The notes: generated by a model not told the origin, from the sequence alone. 64,000 bases of DNA from Gammaproteobacteria bacterium (GCA_030427485.1 JAUICG010000007.1:1-64000); one strand, 5' to 3'; shown: positions 45,603 through 54,955, counted from the stretch's first letter. A program made the numbers and translations.

Positions 45603-46181
45603 TCAACCCATTTCCTGTTTCTCTTTGATTTCGGCGAGGGTTTTGCAATCAATACACTGTGTTGCCGTGGGCCGGGCTTCCAGGCGTTGTATGCCGATCT
45701 CCACGCCGCAGGCCTCGCAGTAGCCGTAATCGTGCTGATCGATGAGTTCCATGGTCGCGTCTATTTTCTTGATCAGCTTGCGTTCCCTGTCCCGGGTGCG
45801 CAATTCCAGGCTGAACTCTTCTTCCTGGGTAGCGCGGTCCGCTGGATCGGGAAAGTTCGCCGCCTCGTCTTTCATGTGCGTGACAGTGCGATCCACTTCC
45901 CGCATCAGGTTGGACTTCCAGTTGAGCAGGATGCTTCTGAAATGCGCCTGTTGCTTGTCGTTCATGTACTTTTCGCCCCGTTTGGGTTTGTAGGGCTCAA
46001 AATTATTGAACTCCAGGCTGCCGGTCGTCCTGGCCGCTGTGGCGGGTTTCTTCGCTGTGGCGGGTTTCTTCGCTGTGGTGGATTTTTTCGCTGTGCTGGC
46101 TTTCGGCGCTTTTGCTTTGGCTTTTGCTTTGGCCTTGGCTTTCGGCGCTTTCGCTTTCGTTTCTTTGGCTGCTCGAGGCAT
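45603..46181 (-). CDS. dksA: RNA polymerase-binding factor DksA with histone H1-like N-terminal tail
   Basis: A 192-residue DksA, about 40 residues longer than the E. coli protein. The conserved part (from about 55) has the coiled coil with acidic tip ('[33 protein letters not shown]') that enters the RNA polymerase secondary channel with ppGpp. The zinc finger follows: '[28 protein letters not shown]'. Residues 1-53 are almost only Lys, Ala, Pro and Thr, with AKAK and AKKPAT repeats like histone H1; the DNA shows imperfect 18-bp repeats at about 46035-46090. The ATG at 46181 has GGGA 9 nt upstream. Confidence 0.94.
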   Translation of the reverse strand: MPRAAKETKAKAPKAKAKAKAKAKAPKASTAKKSTTAKKPATAKKPATAARTTGSLEFNNFEPYKPKRGEKYMNDKQQAHFRSILLNWKSNLMREVDRTVTHMKDEAANFPDPADRATQEEEFSLELRTRDRERKLIKKIDATMELIDQHDYGYCEACGVEIGIQRLEARPTATQCIDCKTLAEIKEKQEMG

Positions 46182-46346
46182 GGTTAAGGTCCCATACGGC
46201 ATTAAATAACTCGACAATACTCTCTGCTCTGGAACGGGCTGTCAGGGGGGGCCAATTCCAAGGGCGGAGAAACTACCAGATAACCGCTATGGGTGCCACC
46301 ATTTCCTCACAGATTCTCTGGTCTGCTACCGCCGCCCTCCGCCAGT

Positions 46347-46355
46347 TGCTAGAAT
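46347..46355 (+). promoter_or_regulatory. Extended -10 promoter for the aminotransferase gene
   Basis: TG-C-TAGAAT, a good extended -10 element 28 bp before the start codon. No clear -35 hexamer is seen. Confidence 0.5.
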
Positions 46356-46383
46356 GCTGCGCTCTTCGCCGCAGGGTGCTTGC

Positions 46384-47568
46384 ATGCCGAGACCACAGGA
46401 TACACACCAGCCCCGGGGTTTTGCCCGGCGCATCGCCGAGATCGAGCCGTTTCGCGTGGTCGAGGTCCTCGCCCGCGCTACCGCATTGGCGGCCGGCGGC
46501 GCCGATATCGTGCATATGGCCGCCGGCGAACCGGATTTTGCCACCGCGGCACCCATAGTCGAGGCGGGCCGCGCAGCCCTCGCTCGCGGTGCGACCCACT
46601 ATTCGCAGGCCGCCGGTATTCCACAACTGCGCGAGGCGCTGTCCCGGTACTATGCCGACAGCTACGGCCTCGACATCGCGCCCTCTCGAATCCTGGTAAC
46701 ACCCGGCGCCTCAGGGGCCCTGCTGCTGATCGCGGCCCTGTTGATGAATCCCGGGGACGGCATGCTGATGACCGACCCCGGCTATCCCTGCAACCGCCAT
46801 TTTATGCGCCTGGTAGAGGGGCGAGGGCAGCTGGTGCGGGTCGGCGCGGACAGCAACTACCAGTTGAGTGCGGAACTGGTCGCCGCCCATTGGCAGCCCA
46901 ACACCATTGGCGCCATGGTGGCCTCCCCGGCCAACCCCACCGGCACCGCGCTCTCCCGGGAGCAACTGGCTGCGCTGGCCGCCGCAGTGCGGGCCCGTCA
47001 CGGCTACCTGCTGGTGGATGAGATTTATCACGGACTGGTCTACGAAGGCGCTGCGCCGTCGGTGCTGGAAGTTGACCCGGATGCGTTTGTCATCAACAGT
47101 TTTTCCAAGTATTTCGGTATGACGGGGTGGCGCCTGGGCTGGCTGGTTGCGCCGGAGGCGGCGGTGACCGAGATGGAGAAACTGGCCCAGAACCTGTTCA
47201 TATCCATGTCGACAATGGCCCAGTACGCGGCGTTGGCGGGCTTCGAACCCGCCACGCGGGAGATCCTGGAGGAGCGGCGCGAAATATTCCGCCAACGTCG
47301 GGATTTCCTGCTGCCCGCGGTGCAGGAACTCGGATTCTCGGTGCCCTGCAGCCCGCAGGGCGCATTCTACATCTACGCCGATGCCAGCCGGTTCACCGAC
47401 GACAGCCAGCGCTTTTGTCTCGAACTGCTGGAGGAGCATGGTGTCGCCCTGACGCCAGGCGTGGATTTTGGCCATCACCGCGCCAATCAACATTTACGCT
47501 TTTCCTACACCACGGGCATGGATCGACTGGAACTCGCCGTGGAGCGCCTTGCGCGCGTACTGGCCTGA
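46384..47568 (+). CDS. Class I/II pyridoxal-phosphate aminotransferase
   Basis: A 394-residue fold-type I aminotransferase. 'HMAAGEPDFATAAPIVEAG', 'LVTPGASGALLLIAALLMNPGDGMLMTDPGYPCN', 'VASPANPTGTALSREQL', the PLP lysine in 'INSFSKYFGMTGWRLGW' and 'FRQRRDFLLPAVQELGF' mark the aspartate/alanine aminotransferase subgroup. The C-terminal 'LRFSYTTGMDRLELAVERLAR' carries the substrate-binding Arg. The substrate is not certain. The ATG at 46384 has AGGG 7 nt upstream. It is divergent from dksA. Confidence 0.9.
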   Translation: MPRPQDTHQPRGFARRIAEIEPFRVVEVLARATALAAGGADIVHMAAGEPDFATAAPIVEAGRAALARGATHYSQAAGIPQLREALSRYYADSYGLDIAPSRILVTPGASGALLLIAALLMNPGDGMLMTDPGYPCNRHFMRLVEGRGQLVRVGADSNYQLSAELVAAHWQPNTIGAMVASPANPTGTALSREQLAALAAAVRARHGYLLVDEIYHGLVYEGAAPSVLEVDPDAFVINSFSKYFGMTGWRLGWLVAPEAAVTEMEKLAQNLFISMSTMAQYAALAGFEPATREILEERREIFRQRRDFLLPAVQELGFSVPCSPQGAFYIYADASRFTDDSQRFCLELLEEHGVALTPGVDFGHHRANQHLRFSYTTGMDRLELAVERLARVLA

Positions 47569-47606
47569 TTGCCGAACAAACCGCATTGCGGCTCCCGGCC
47601 GGGGAT

Positions 47607-47921
47607 TCAATCGAGGTAGATGTCGCCGCCGCTGAGCGTGAAGGGTATCGCGGTCAGCGCTTCGCCCTGGCAGGGCCCGGAAACACACTCGCCGGTATCG
47701 GGGAGGAATTCGGCCGCGTGGCGCTGGCACTGAATCAGCAATCCGCCGCTGCTGGCGAGCGATCCGCCCTCCGGATCCAGTGTTTCCCGTGTATGCGGAC
47801 AGCGATTCGCATAGACATACAGTTGTCCGGCACGCCTGACGACCAGGAGCGCCTTTTCGCCGCTGCGGATGCCGAGCGCGCTGTTGTCCGGGAAGTCCCT
47901 GACGTTGCCTATGAAGCTCAT
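47607..47921 (-). CDS. Rieske [2Fe-2S] domain protein
   Basis: A 104-residue single-domain Rieske protein. The cluster ligands are C-P-H ('ANRCPHTRETLDPEGG') and C-Q-R-H ('LLIQCQRHAAEFLPDTGECVSGPCQGEAL'), spaced as in ferredoxin-like Rieske proteins of oxygenases. There is no signal peptide or membrane helix, so it is a soluble electron carrier of unknown partner. The ATG at 47921 aligns with the family; a longer frame to 47993 is possible but looks non-native. It is convergent with the aminotransferase gene. Confidence 0.85.
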   Translation of the reverse strand: MSFIGNVRDFPDNSALGIRSGEKALLVVRRAGQLYVYANRCPHTRETLDPEGGSLASSGGLLIQCQRHAAEFLPDTGECVSGPCQGEALTAIPFTLSGGDIYLD

Positions 47922-48013
47922 GCGGTACTGCTTCTTTGAGGTTCGCGGTAGGATACGCCGGTATTGTGCCGTAACTGGCGCGGGGATCAACATGCTTATG
48001 GGGGAGAGCCGCT

Positions 48014-48730
48014 ATGGCCATGGCGCTTAGTCGCAGGCAACTCACCGGACGGGATGATTCGCATCTGGTGACTCTGCCCGGCGGCCATCGTCTGCAGGAT
48101 GAGGTCGCGCAGGCGTTCCTGGCGCTGCAGGCCGAGGCTCGCGCGGCGGGCTTCGAACTGGCCATCGCAAGCGGTTTTCGGTCATATGGCCGCCAGTTGG
48201 CGATCTGGAATGGCAAAGCCAGCGGCGCGCGTCCGGTGCATGATGACGAGGGCCGCGCCGTGGCGATGGCACAGCTGTCTCGCGGGCAACAACTGCGCGC
48301 TATTTTGCGTTATTCCGCGATTCCCGGCACTTCCCGCCACCACTGGGGTACGGACCTCGATGTCTTCGATGCGGCAGCCATGCCGCCCGGGTATCAGCTG
48401 CAGTTGTCGCCGCAGGAGGTAGCGGCGGGAGGGCTGTTTGACCGGCTGCACAGCTGGCTGGATGAGCGCATGGCGGCGGGGGCGTCGCATCATTTCTACC
48501 GGCCTTATGCCAATGATCGCGGTGGCGTGGCGCCGGAGCGCTGGCACCTGAGTTACGCGCCCTTGTCCATCGATTGTGCGCAGCAGTGTGACAGCGCCCT
48601 GTTGGCGACCTGCTGGAATGAGGAGGAAGGGACCGAGGCCCTGTTGTTGCGAGAAGAGATCGAGGCCAGTTTGCCGGAGATCATCGAGCGGTATCTGGGT
48701 GTGCCGAATGGATGGTGCCCGCCGCCCTGA
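48014..48730 (+). CDS. M15B-family D-alanyl-D-alanine carboxypeptidase
   Basis: A 238-residue zinc peptidase of the VanY/DdcY group that trims peptidoglycan. The zinc site is visible as 'GTSRHHWGTDLDVFD' (His and Asp ligands) and 'PERWHLSYAPL' (catalytic Glu and His). 'ELAIASGFRSYGRQLAIWNGK' is the substrate-binding motif. No signal peptide is obvious, so it may act in cytoplasmic recycling or be exported by another route. GGGGAG precedes the ATG. Confidence 0.88.
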   Translation: MAMALSRRQLTGRDDSHLVTLPGGHRLQDEVAQAFLALQAEARAAGFELAIASGFRSYGRQLAIWNGKASGARPVHDDEGRAVAMAQLSRGQQLRAILRYSAIPGTSRHHWGTDLDVFDAAAMPPGYQLQLSPQEVAAGGLFDRLHSWLDERMAAGASHHFYRPYANDRGGVAPERWHLSYAPLSIDCAQQCDSALLATCWNEEEGTEALLLREEIEASLPEIIERYLGVPNGWCPPP

Positions 48731-48765
48731 ACTGCGCCGGGCGGCAGGTGGTTCACAGGTCAGGA

Positions 48766-49410
48766 TTACTCTTTGGCTTTGGCCCGCTGGTGCAGGTGAC
48801 CGAAGTGGTTCTGGTAGTCCTGTTCGGCGGCCGCAATCACTTTCAGCGCTTCTTCGCGGCCGTAGACGTAGTCCACCTTGATGTTGTTTTCCTTGCCTGG
48901 AACCATCTTGTAGGTGGAGAAGTAGTGCTGCAGGCGCTCGGTTTTGATCGCGGGCAGATCCGCGATGTCATACACGTCTCCCCAGATATTGTCGCCCTCG
49001 AGCACGGCGACGATTTTGTCGTCGGCTTCACCGCCATCGATCATCTGGATACCGCCGACCACGCGTGCTCGCAGGACGATATCGGCGCGGGTGATGTGGC
49101 GCTCGGAATACACGCAGATGTCCAGCGGGTCGCCGTCGGCCTCTTCCACGCCCGCGCAGCGCTTGGCTACCTCCTCGGCGCAGTAGGTGCGCGGAATAAA
49201 GCCGTACAGGGCGGGGGGGCTGGAGGTGGTGCGCTGCGGTCGGTCCACCATCAGAAAGCCCGAGGCCTTGTCCAGTTCGTATTTCACCACGTCACTCGGC
49301 GTCATTTCCACATAGACCTGGACGCTCTCCTCGTTCTGGCCGGGCGCCCGGGTGTGCAGGCCGTGCCAGGGATGGCGACGCCATCGGTTGAAGTCGGTGT
49401 TGTTGTACAT
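48766..49410 (-). CDS. ppa: Family I inorganic pyrophosphatase
   Basis: A 214-residue soluble pyrophosphatase. The metal-binding aspartates are in 'EADGDPLDICVYSER' and 'AVLEGDNIWGDVYDIADLP', with 'YGFIPRTYCAEE' and 'YFSTYKMVPGKENNIKVDYVYGREEA' as other active-site segments. It is longer than the E. coli enzyme, with an N-terminal extension ('MYNNTDFNRWRRHPWHGL'). GAGGAG precedes the ATG. It lies immediately downstream of the pyrophosphate-dependent phosphofructokinase gene on the same strand, so enzymes that destroy and use pyrophosphate are adjacent. Confidence 0.92.
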   Translation of the reverse strand: MYNNTDFNRWRRHPWHGLHTRAPGQNEESVQVYVEMTPSDVVKYELDKASGFLMVDRPQRTTSSPPALYGFIPRTYCAEEVAKRCAGVEEADGDPLDICVYSERHITRADIVLRARVVGGIQMIDGGEADDKIVAVLEGDNIWGDVYDIADLPAIKTERLQHYFSTYKMVPGKENNIKVDYVYGREEALKVIAAAEQDYQNHFGHLHQRAKAKE

Positions 49411-49486
49411 GGAATCTCCTCAATGAAACGGGGTTGAATGGGTTGGCTGGCTGTGCTCAGGAGGCGCGCATTGTACAGTTAACGAC

Positions 49487-49516
49487 GGGCAAAATCTTGC
49501 TCGAATCGGGCAAAAT
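49487..49516. repeat. Two direct repeats GGGCAAAAT 21 bp apart upstream of ppa
   Basis: GGGCAAAAT at 49487-49495 and 49508-49516, offset by exactly two helical turns. The minus strand reads toward ppa. It could be a regulator site; nothing else supports that. Confidence 0.3.
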
Positions 49517-49553
49517 TCCGACTTTTACCGGCCTGTGGGCTGTGCGTGGGTGG

Positions 49554-50816
49554 CTATACCTTGAAGCGTGTTTTCAACTTGCGAGGTACCGGCAGGTTCT
49601 TCAGGCGCACGTACTGGGGCAGGCCGTTTTTGTACGGGGGGTAGGCCTCGCCCGCGATCAGTGGCGCCAGGTAGTCACGCGCTGCGTCGGTAATGCCAAA
49701 GCCGTCGCGTGTGATGTAGTTACGAGGCATTTTTTTCTCGACGTTGGCGACGTCTTCCAGCGCCGCCTCGCCGATAGACCAGCTGTAGCGCTTGCCCTTG
49801 CCGCGCACGATGCACGGCATCACCGCGTTGTCGCCGCGCAGGGCGAACTCCACTGCGGCTTCACCCAGCGCATAGGCCTGCTCGACGTCGGTGCCGGACG
49901 CGATGTGGCGCGCTGAACGCTGCAGATAGTCCGCCACGGCCCAGTGGTATTTATAGCCGAGTTCCGATTTGATCATCTGCGCCAGTTGTGGTGCGAGGCC
50001 GCCCAGCTGGCTGTGGCCGAAGGCGTCCTTGAGTCCGGATTCGGACAGGAACCGGCCGTCCTCGTACTGGGTGCCCTCCGAGGCGACGATGACACAATAG
50101 CCGTGACGTTTTACCGTGCGCTTGACCCGGGCCATGAATTTTTCGCGGTTGAAGGCGATTTCCGGGAACAGGATGATATGCGGGGCGTCGCCTTCTTCGC
50201 TGGCGGCCAGCCCGCTGGCGGCGGCAATCCAGCCCGCGTGACGACCCATGACTTCGAGGATGAACACCTTGGTGGACGTTTCACACATGGAGGCCACATC
50301 CAGCGCCGCCTCCTGGGTGGAGATGGCGATATATTTTGCCACTGAACCAAAGCCGGGGCAGTTGTCGGTCAGTGGCAGATCGTTGTCGATGGTTTTGGGT
50401 ACGTGAATGGCTTGCAGCGGATACCCGGTCGCCTGGCTCAGCTGCGATACCTTCAGGCAGGTGTCCGCGGAGTCGCCGCCGCCGTTGTAGAAGAAATAGC
50501 CGATGTTGTGCGCCCTGAAGACCTCGATCAGGCGCTCGTACTCCGCCCGGTTCTCCTCCAGGCTTTTCAGTTTGTGTCGACAGGAGCCGAAAGCGCCCGC
50601 CGGCGTGGTCAGCAGACCGCGGATCGCGGTTGCGCTCTCCCTGCTGGTATCGATCAGGTCTTCGCGCAGTGCGCCGATGATACCGTTGCGGCCGGCGTAG
50701 ACTTTGCCGATCCGGGCGCGATGCTTCCTGGCCGTTTCGATCACACCGCAGGCGGTCGCATTGATAACGGCGGTTACACCACCTGATTGGGCATAGAAGG
50801 CGTTTTTCGCGGGCAT
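49554..50816 (-). CDS. Pyrophosphate-dependent 6-phosphofructokinase
   Basis: A 420-residue phosphofructokinase. 'AFYAQSGGVTAVINA', 'NGGGDSADTCLKVSQL' (112-127), 'HVPKTIDNDLPLTDNCPGFGSVAKY' (139-163) and 'FILEVMGRHAGWIAAASGLA' are family motifs. In ATP enzymes the second motif is GGDGS. Here it is GGGDS, with the aspartate at the position that blocks ATP in pyrophosphate enzymes, so I call the PPi type (reversible fructose-6-phosphate/fructose-1,6-bisphosphate). The ATG at 50816 matches the family N-terminus; a much longer open frame upstream is an antisense artefact over mpl. ppa follows downstream. Confidence 0.88.
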   Translation of the reverse strand: MPAKNAFYAQSGGVTAVINATACGVIETARKHRARIGKVYAGRNGIIGALREDLIDTSRESATAIRGLLTTPAGAFGSCRHKLKSLEENRAEYERLIEVFRAHNIGYFFYNGGGDSADTCLKVSQLSQATGYPLQAIHVPKTIDNDLPLTDNCPGFGSVAKYIAISTQEAALDVASMCETSTKVFILEVMGRHAGWIAAASGLAASEEGDAPHIILFPEIAFNREKFMARVKRTVKRHGYCVIVASEGTQYEDGRFLSESGLKDAFGHSQLGGLAPQLAQMIKSELGYKYHWAVADYLQRSARHIASGTDVEQAYALGEAAVEFALRGDNAVMPCIVRGKGKRYSWSIGEAALEDVANVEKKMPRNYITRDGFGITDAARDYLAPLIAGEAYPPYKNGLPQYVRLKNLPVPRKLKTRFKV

Positions 50817-50965
50817 GTGCTGGTCCAGTCCTGGTGACGGGCACGGTCCGTGGCCCGTTAGCTGAGTGTGGTGATGATTTTGTAACGCGATAATACGACA
50901 ATTGCCACCGCTTGTGGACTTGGCTGCCTGTTTTGTCCCCGTGACTGTGGCGCTCGTCACACACA

Positions 50966-50974
50966 TGCTACTAT
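50966..50974 (+). promoter_or_regulatory. Extended -10 promoter for mpl
   Basis: TG-C-TACTAT, an extended -10 element 25 bp before the mpl start. The -35 region is weak. Confidence 0.45.
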
Positions 50975-50999
50975 GCGCGCTGTTTGAAAGGAGCGGTTT

Positions 51000-52382
51000 T
51001 TGAAAGGCCACATACATATTCTCGGTATCTGCGGCACGTTTATGGGCGGCATCGCGCTGCTTGCCAGGGAGCTGGGTTACCGGGTGACCGGCTCCGACGC
51101 CAGCGTCTACCCTCCCATGAGCACGCAACTGCAGGCAGCCGGCATCGACCTGATGGAAGGCTATCTGCCGGAACACCTGCAACCGCGACCCGACTGTGTG
51201 GTGGTGGGCAACGCGATGACGCGCGGCAACCCGCTGGTTGAGTTCCTGTTGAATAGCGGCTTGCCCTACACCTCGGGGCCGCAGTGGCTGGCCGAGCACG
51301 TACTGCAGGGCAAGTGGGTGCTGGCGGTGTCGGGCACGCATGGCAAAACCACCACCAGCAGCATGCTGGCCTGGATCCTGGAACACGCCGGAATGGCCCC
51401 CGGTTTCCTGATTGGGGGGGTGCCCGGCAATTTTGGTGTTTCGGCCCGCGGGGGCGATTCCGATTTTTTTGTCGTGGAGGCCGACGAGTACGACACGGCT
51501 TTTTTCGACAAACGCTCCAAGTTCGTTCACTACCGTCCGCGCACGCTGGCGATCAACAACCTGGAATTTGATCACGCCGATATATTCACCGACCTGGCGG
51601 CGATCCAGCGGCAGTTTCACCACCTGGTGCGCTGTGTGCCGGGAGAAGGCCTCATCGTCCATCGGCACGGCGTGCCGGCGATCGATGACACGCTGGCAAT
51701 GGGTTGCTGGACGCCGTGTGCTGCATTCGGCATCGGTGAGGACTGCACCGCTGACTGGAGAGCGCAGTTGCTGGCGGAGGATGGTTCGGCGTTTCGCGTG
51801 CTGCCTCAAGAGGGCGAGTCGCTGGAAGTGCACTGGCCGCACTGCGGCCTGCACAATGTGGAAAACGCGCTCACTGCGCTGGCGGCGGCGCGCCACGTGG
51901 GCGTCGCGCCGCGGCTTTCCGCCGCGGCACTGGCGGCATTCCGGGGCGTGAAGCGACGGCTGGAACTGCTCGGCAACCCCGGCGGTGTGGCCCTGTACGA
52001 TGACTTCGCGCACCATCCGACCGCGATCGCGACGACCCTCCAGGGCTTGCGGGCGCGCGCCGGCGGCGGGCGGGTGATCGCGCTGGTGGAGCCGCGCTCC
52101 AATACCATGCGCATGGGTGAGCACCGCGGGCAGCTGACGGCGGCGACTGCGTCCGCCGATCGGATCTACTGGTTCCAGCCAGCGGGAATGAACTGGTCGC
52201 TCGACGCCGTGGTGGCGGACAGTCCCGTTCCCGCCAGCGTCGCGCATGATATCGATGAGCTGGTGCTGCAGGTGGCCGGCGACGTTCGACCGGGCGACCA
52301 GGTGGTGATTATGAGCAACGGTGGTTTCGGTGGTATTCACCAGAAACTGCTGGGTAAACTGCAGGAAGCGCCGCCGCCATGA
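51000..52382 (+). CDS. mpl: UDP-MurNAc:L-alanyl-gamma-D-glutamyl-meso-diaminopimelate ligase
   Basis: A 460-residue Mur ligase that reattaches recycled murein tripeptide to UDP-MurNAc. 'HIHILGICGTFMGGIALLARELGYRVTGSD' is the UDP-binding start, 'AVSGTHGKTTTSSMLAWIL' the P-loop, 'FVVEADEYDTAFFDKRSKFVHYRPR' and 'LYDDFAHHPTAIATTLQGLRAR' later ligase motifs. The start is TTG at 51000, supported by AGGAG 6 nt upstream and by the family N-terminus. It is coupled to the next gene by an ATGA overlap. Confidence 0.95.
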   Translation: MKGHIHILGICGTFMGGIALLARELGYRVTGSDASVYPPMSTQLQAAGIDLMEGYLPEHLQPRPDCVVVGNAMTRGNPLVEFLLNSGLPYTSGPQWLAEHVLQGKWVLAVSGTHGKTTTSSMLAWILEHAGMAPGFLIGGVPGNFGVSARGGDSDFFVVEADEYDTAFFDKRSKFVHYRPRTLAINNLEFDHADIFTDLAAIQRQFHHLVRCVPGEGLIVHRHGVPAIDDTLAMGCWTPCAAFGIGEDCTADWRAQLLAEDGSAFRVLPQEGESLEVHWPHCGLHNVENALTALAAARHVGVAPRLSAAALAAFRGVKRRLELLGNPGGVALYDDFAHHPTAIATTLQGLRARAGGGRVIALVEPRSNTMRMGEHRGQLTAATASADRIYWFQPAGMNWSLDAVVADSPVPASVAHDIDELVLQVAGDVRPGDQVVIMSNGGFGGIHQKLLGKLQEAPPP

Positions 52383-54955
52383 GTTCACCGCTGTTGACCT
52401 TCTACGATACGCTGGTGCTGAGGCGCCCCTGGTTGTCACTGCTGCTGGTCGCGCTGCTGACGGCGGCGATGGCGACGCAACTGGACAAGATCAAGATCGA
52501 TGCTTCCGCCGATTCACTGATGCTGCAGGGCGATCCTTCGCTGGATTTCTACCGTGAAATCACCAGGGAATACGCGACAGAAGACTTTCTGCTGATCACC
52601 TGGCAGCCCGATGCGCCGCTGTTGTCGCCGCAGTCCCTGCAGCCCCTGCATGAGATGGCGGAGGCACTGCGTGTACTGGAGGGTGTCTCCTCGGTGACCA
52701 CAATTCTGGACGTGCCGTTGCTGGAGAGTCCACCGGTGACGCTGTCGGATATGACGTCCACTGAGCCGCTGCCCACGCTCGAGCAGCCCGGGCTCGATCT
52801 CGAGATGGTGATGCGCGAATTCACCAGCAGCCCGATCTACGCCGACCTGCTGGTCAGTCGCGATGGCCTGGTGAGCGCCGTGCAGATCAACCTGCAGCGC
52901 GATGAAGAGTATTTCAATCTGCTACAGGTGCGCGAAGACCTGAGGATCAAGCGCAAGACCGGGACATTGTCAGCGGCTGAAACGGCGCAACTGGAACAGG
53001 TGGAGGTCGCATTCAAGGCGCGTTCAGCGATAGTGCTGGAGCGCGACGCGCAACTGGTGGCGCACGTGCGTGAGATTGCGGACAGATACCGCGATGTAGC
53101 GCGTTTGTTCGTCGGGGGCGTACCGATGATCGCCGCCGACATGGTCAGTTTCGTAGGCAATGACCTGGTGGTCTTCGGCGGTGCGATACTGGGCATCATG
53201 CTTGTGGTGCTGGCGATTATTTTCCGCCGTGTGCGCTGGGTCGTTATCCCGCTGGTTACCTGCGGCGTTACCGTGACACTGATGCTGGGCCTGCTGGGCG
53301 CCCTGGACTGGCGAATGACCGTGATCTCGTCCAATTTTGTGGCGGTGTTGCTGATCATCACGCTGGCCATTGTGATTCACCTTGTGGTGCGGTATCGCGA
53401 ATTACATGCGTTAGCGCCCGACGGGGATCTGCACCAGCGTGTCCTGCAGACCATGGGGCTGATGGCGGTGCCCTGTTTCTATACCTCCATCACCACGATT
53501 GTGGCCTTCATGTCGCTGGTGGTGTCGGGGATCCAGCCGGTGATCGATTTTGGCTGGATGATGACGGTGGGTATCTGTGTCGGCCTGTTGACGGCCTTTA
53601 TCGTCGTGCCCAGCCTGATGCTGGTATGGCCCACCGGCAGGCCGCACCGTCACACCGGCACCGAGCCCACGCTCACGAGTGCATTTGCCCGTATCACCGA
53701 CAACTATGGCCGCAGCATCCTGGTGGTCACTGTACTGCTGGTGGTGCTGAGCGGGATCGGCATCAGCCGCCTGGAGGTGGAGAACCGTTTTATCGACTAT
53801 TTCAGCAAGTCGACGGAGATCTACCAGGGTATGGAGTTGCTCGACATCCAGCTCGGCGGCACCATTCCGCTCGATATCATCATTGCGCCTCCGGACGAGG
53901 ACGCGCCATTGCCTGGGCTGGAAAATGTCACGACATCTCCGCCTGCTGACCAGGATGCGGAATTCGCCGACGATGAATGGGCTGACGAGTGGGATGACGA
54001 GTTCAGCGACGACGTGTCGTTCGCTCGCGTTGAAGACAGCTTCCAGCCAAGTTACTGGTTCAGCCTGGCGGGTATGCGGGAGTTGGATAAAATCCACAGC
54101 TATGTCGATTCCCGGCCCGAGACCGGCAAGGTGTTATCGCTCTCCACCGTGTTTGCAGTGGTGAAGAACCTGATGGGGGAGGATATTGGCGGCGTGGAGC
54201 TGGCCATCGTGCAGAAGAGTTTCCCCGACGATATGAAAGAACTGATGGTCTCTCCCTACTATTCGGAGGACACCCAGCAGGCCCGACTGACGGTACGCGT
54301 AAAGGAAACCAGCAGGGACCTGCGTCGCGATGCGTTTCTGCGGAATTTGCGTGCCGACCTGGAGGGCGAACTGGGGCTTTCACCGGACAGGGTGCAGTTC
54401 ACCGGGATGCTGGTACTCTACAACAATGTGCTGCAGAGCCTGTTCCGTTCACAAATACTGACCCTCGGCGCGGTGTTCGCCGCCATCCTGGTGATGTTCC
54501 TGTTGCTGTTCCGTTCACTGTCGCTGGCTTTCATCACCCTGGCGCCGAACGCGCTGGCCGCCGCGATAGTGTTGGGTGTGATGGGGCTGGCAGGTATACC
54601 ACTGGATATCATGACCATTACCATCGCGGCGATTGTGGTGGGTATCGGTGTCGACGACTGCATTCACTATGTGCACCGATTCATCAGGGAGTTCAGGACC
54701 GAGCAGAACTACCGCGCGGCAATGTACAAGTGTCATGGCAGTATTGGTCGCGCGATGTATTACACCACGCTTACCGTGGTCGTTGGCTTCGCCACGCTGA
54801 CCTTGTCCAACTTCAATCCCAGTATCTATTTTGGCTTGCTCACCGTGCTGGCGATGGTGGCTGCCGTACTCGGGGCGTTGCTGTTGCTGCCGCGCCTGAT
54901 TATCGTAATGAAACCACTCGGCCCCGAGGGCGTGCCAGATGCAGTGTCGAACTGA
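52379..54955 (+). CDS. RND-superfamily (MMPL/SSD-type) transporter
   Basis: An 858-residue inner-membrane protein. It has one helix near residue 20-35, a large periplasmic loop, five helices at about 255-420 including a sterol-sensing-like bundle ('DLVVFGGAILGIMLVVLAII'), a second periplasmic loop and five C-terminal helices. 'IVVGIGVDDCIHYVHRFIREFR' is the RND helix-4-type motif with acidic residues for proton coupling. The second loop carries an unusually acidic stretch (about 524-551) rich in Asp, Glu and Trp. Such proteins export lipids or hydrophobic compounds; the cargo is unknown. It starts inside the mpl stop and ends inside the YkgJ-like gene. Confidence 0.85.
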   Translation: MSSPLLTFYDTLVLRRPWLSLLLVALLTAAMATQLDKIKIDASADSLMLQGDPSLDFYREITREYATEDFLLITWQPDAPLLSPQSLQPLHEMAEALRVLEGVSSVTTILDVPLLESPPVTLSDMTSTEPLPTLEQPGLDLEMVMREFTSSPIYADLLVSRDGLVSAVQINLQRDEEYFNLLQVREDLRIKRKTGTLSAAETAQLEQVEVAFKARSAIVLERDAQLVAHVREIADRYRDVARLFVGGVPMIAADMVSFVGNDLVVFGGAILGIMLVVLAIIFRRVRWVVIPLVTCGVTVTLMLGLLGALDWRMTVISSNFVAVLLIITLAIVIHLVVRYRELHALAPDGDLHQRVLQTMGLMAVPCFYTSITTIVAFMSLVVSGIQPVIDFGWMMTVGICVGLLTAFIVVPSLMLVWPTGRPHRHTGTEPTLTSAFARITDNYGRSILVVTVLLVVLSGIGISRLEVENRFIDYFSKSTEIYQGMELLDIQLGGTIPLDIIIAPPDEDAPLPGLENVTTSPPADQDAEFADDEWADEWDDEFSDDVSFARVEDSFQPSYWFSLAGMRELDKIHSYVDSRPETGKVLSLSTVFAVVKNLMGEDIGGVELAIVQKSFPDDMKELMVSPYYSEDTQQARLTVRVKETSRDLRRDAFLRNLRADLEGELGLSPDRVQFTGMLVLYNNVLQSLFRSQILTLGAVFAAILVMFLLLFRSLSLAFITLAPNALAAAIVLGVMGLAGIPLDIMTITIAAIVVGIGVDDCIHYVHRFIREFRTEQNYRAAMYKCHGSIGRAMYYTTLTVVVGFATLTLSNFNPSIYFGLLTVLAMVAAVLGALLLLPRLIIVMKPLGPEGVPDAVSN

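Noticed and set aside
50817..52439. Extension of the phosphofructokinase frame far upstream, giving a 961-residue protein
   Set aside because: The extra part is entirely antisense to mpl, and the family N-terminus begins at the ATG at 50816.
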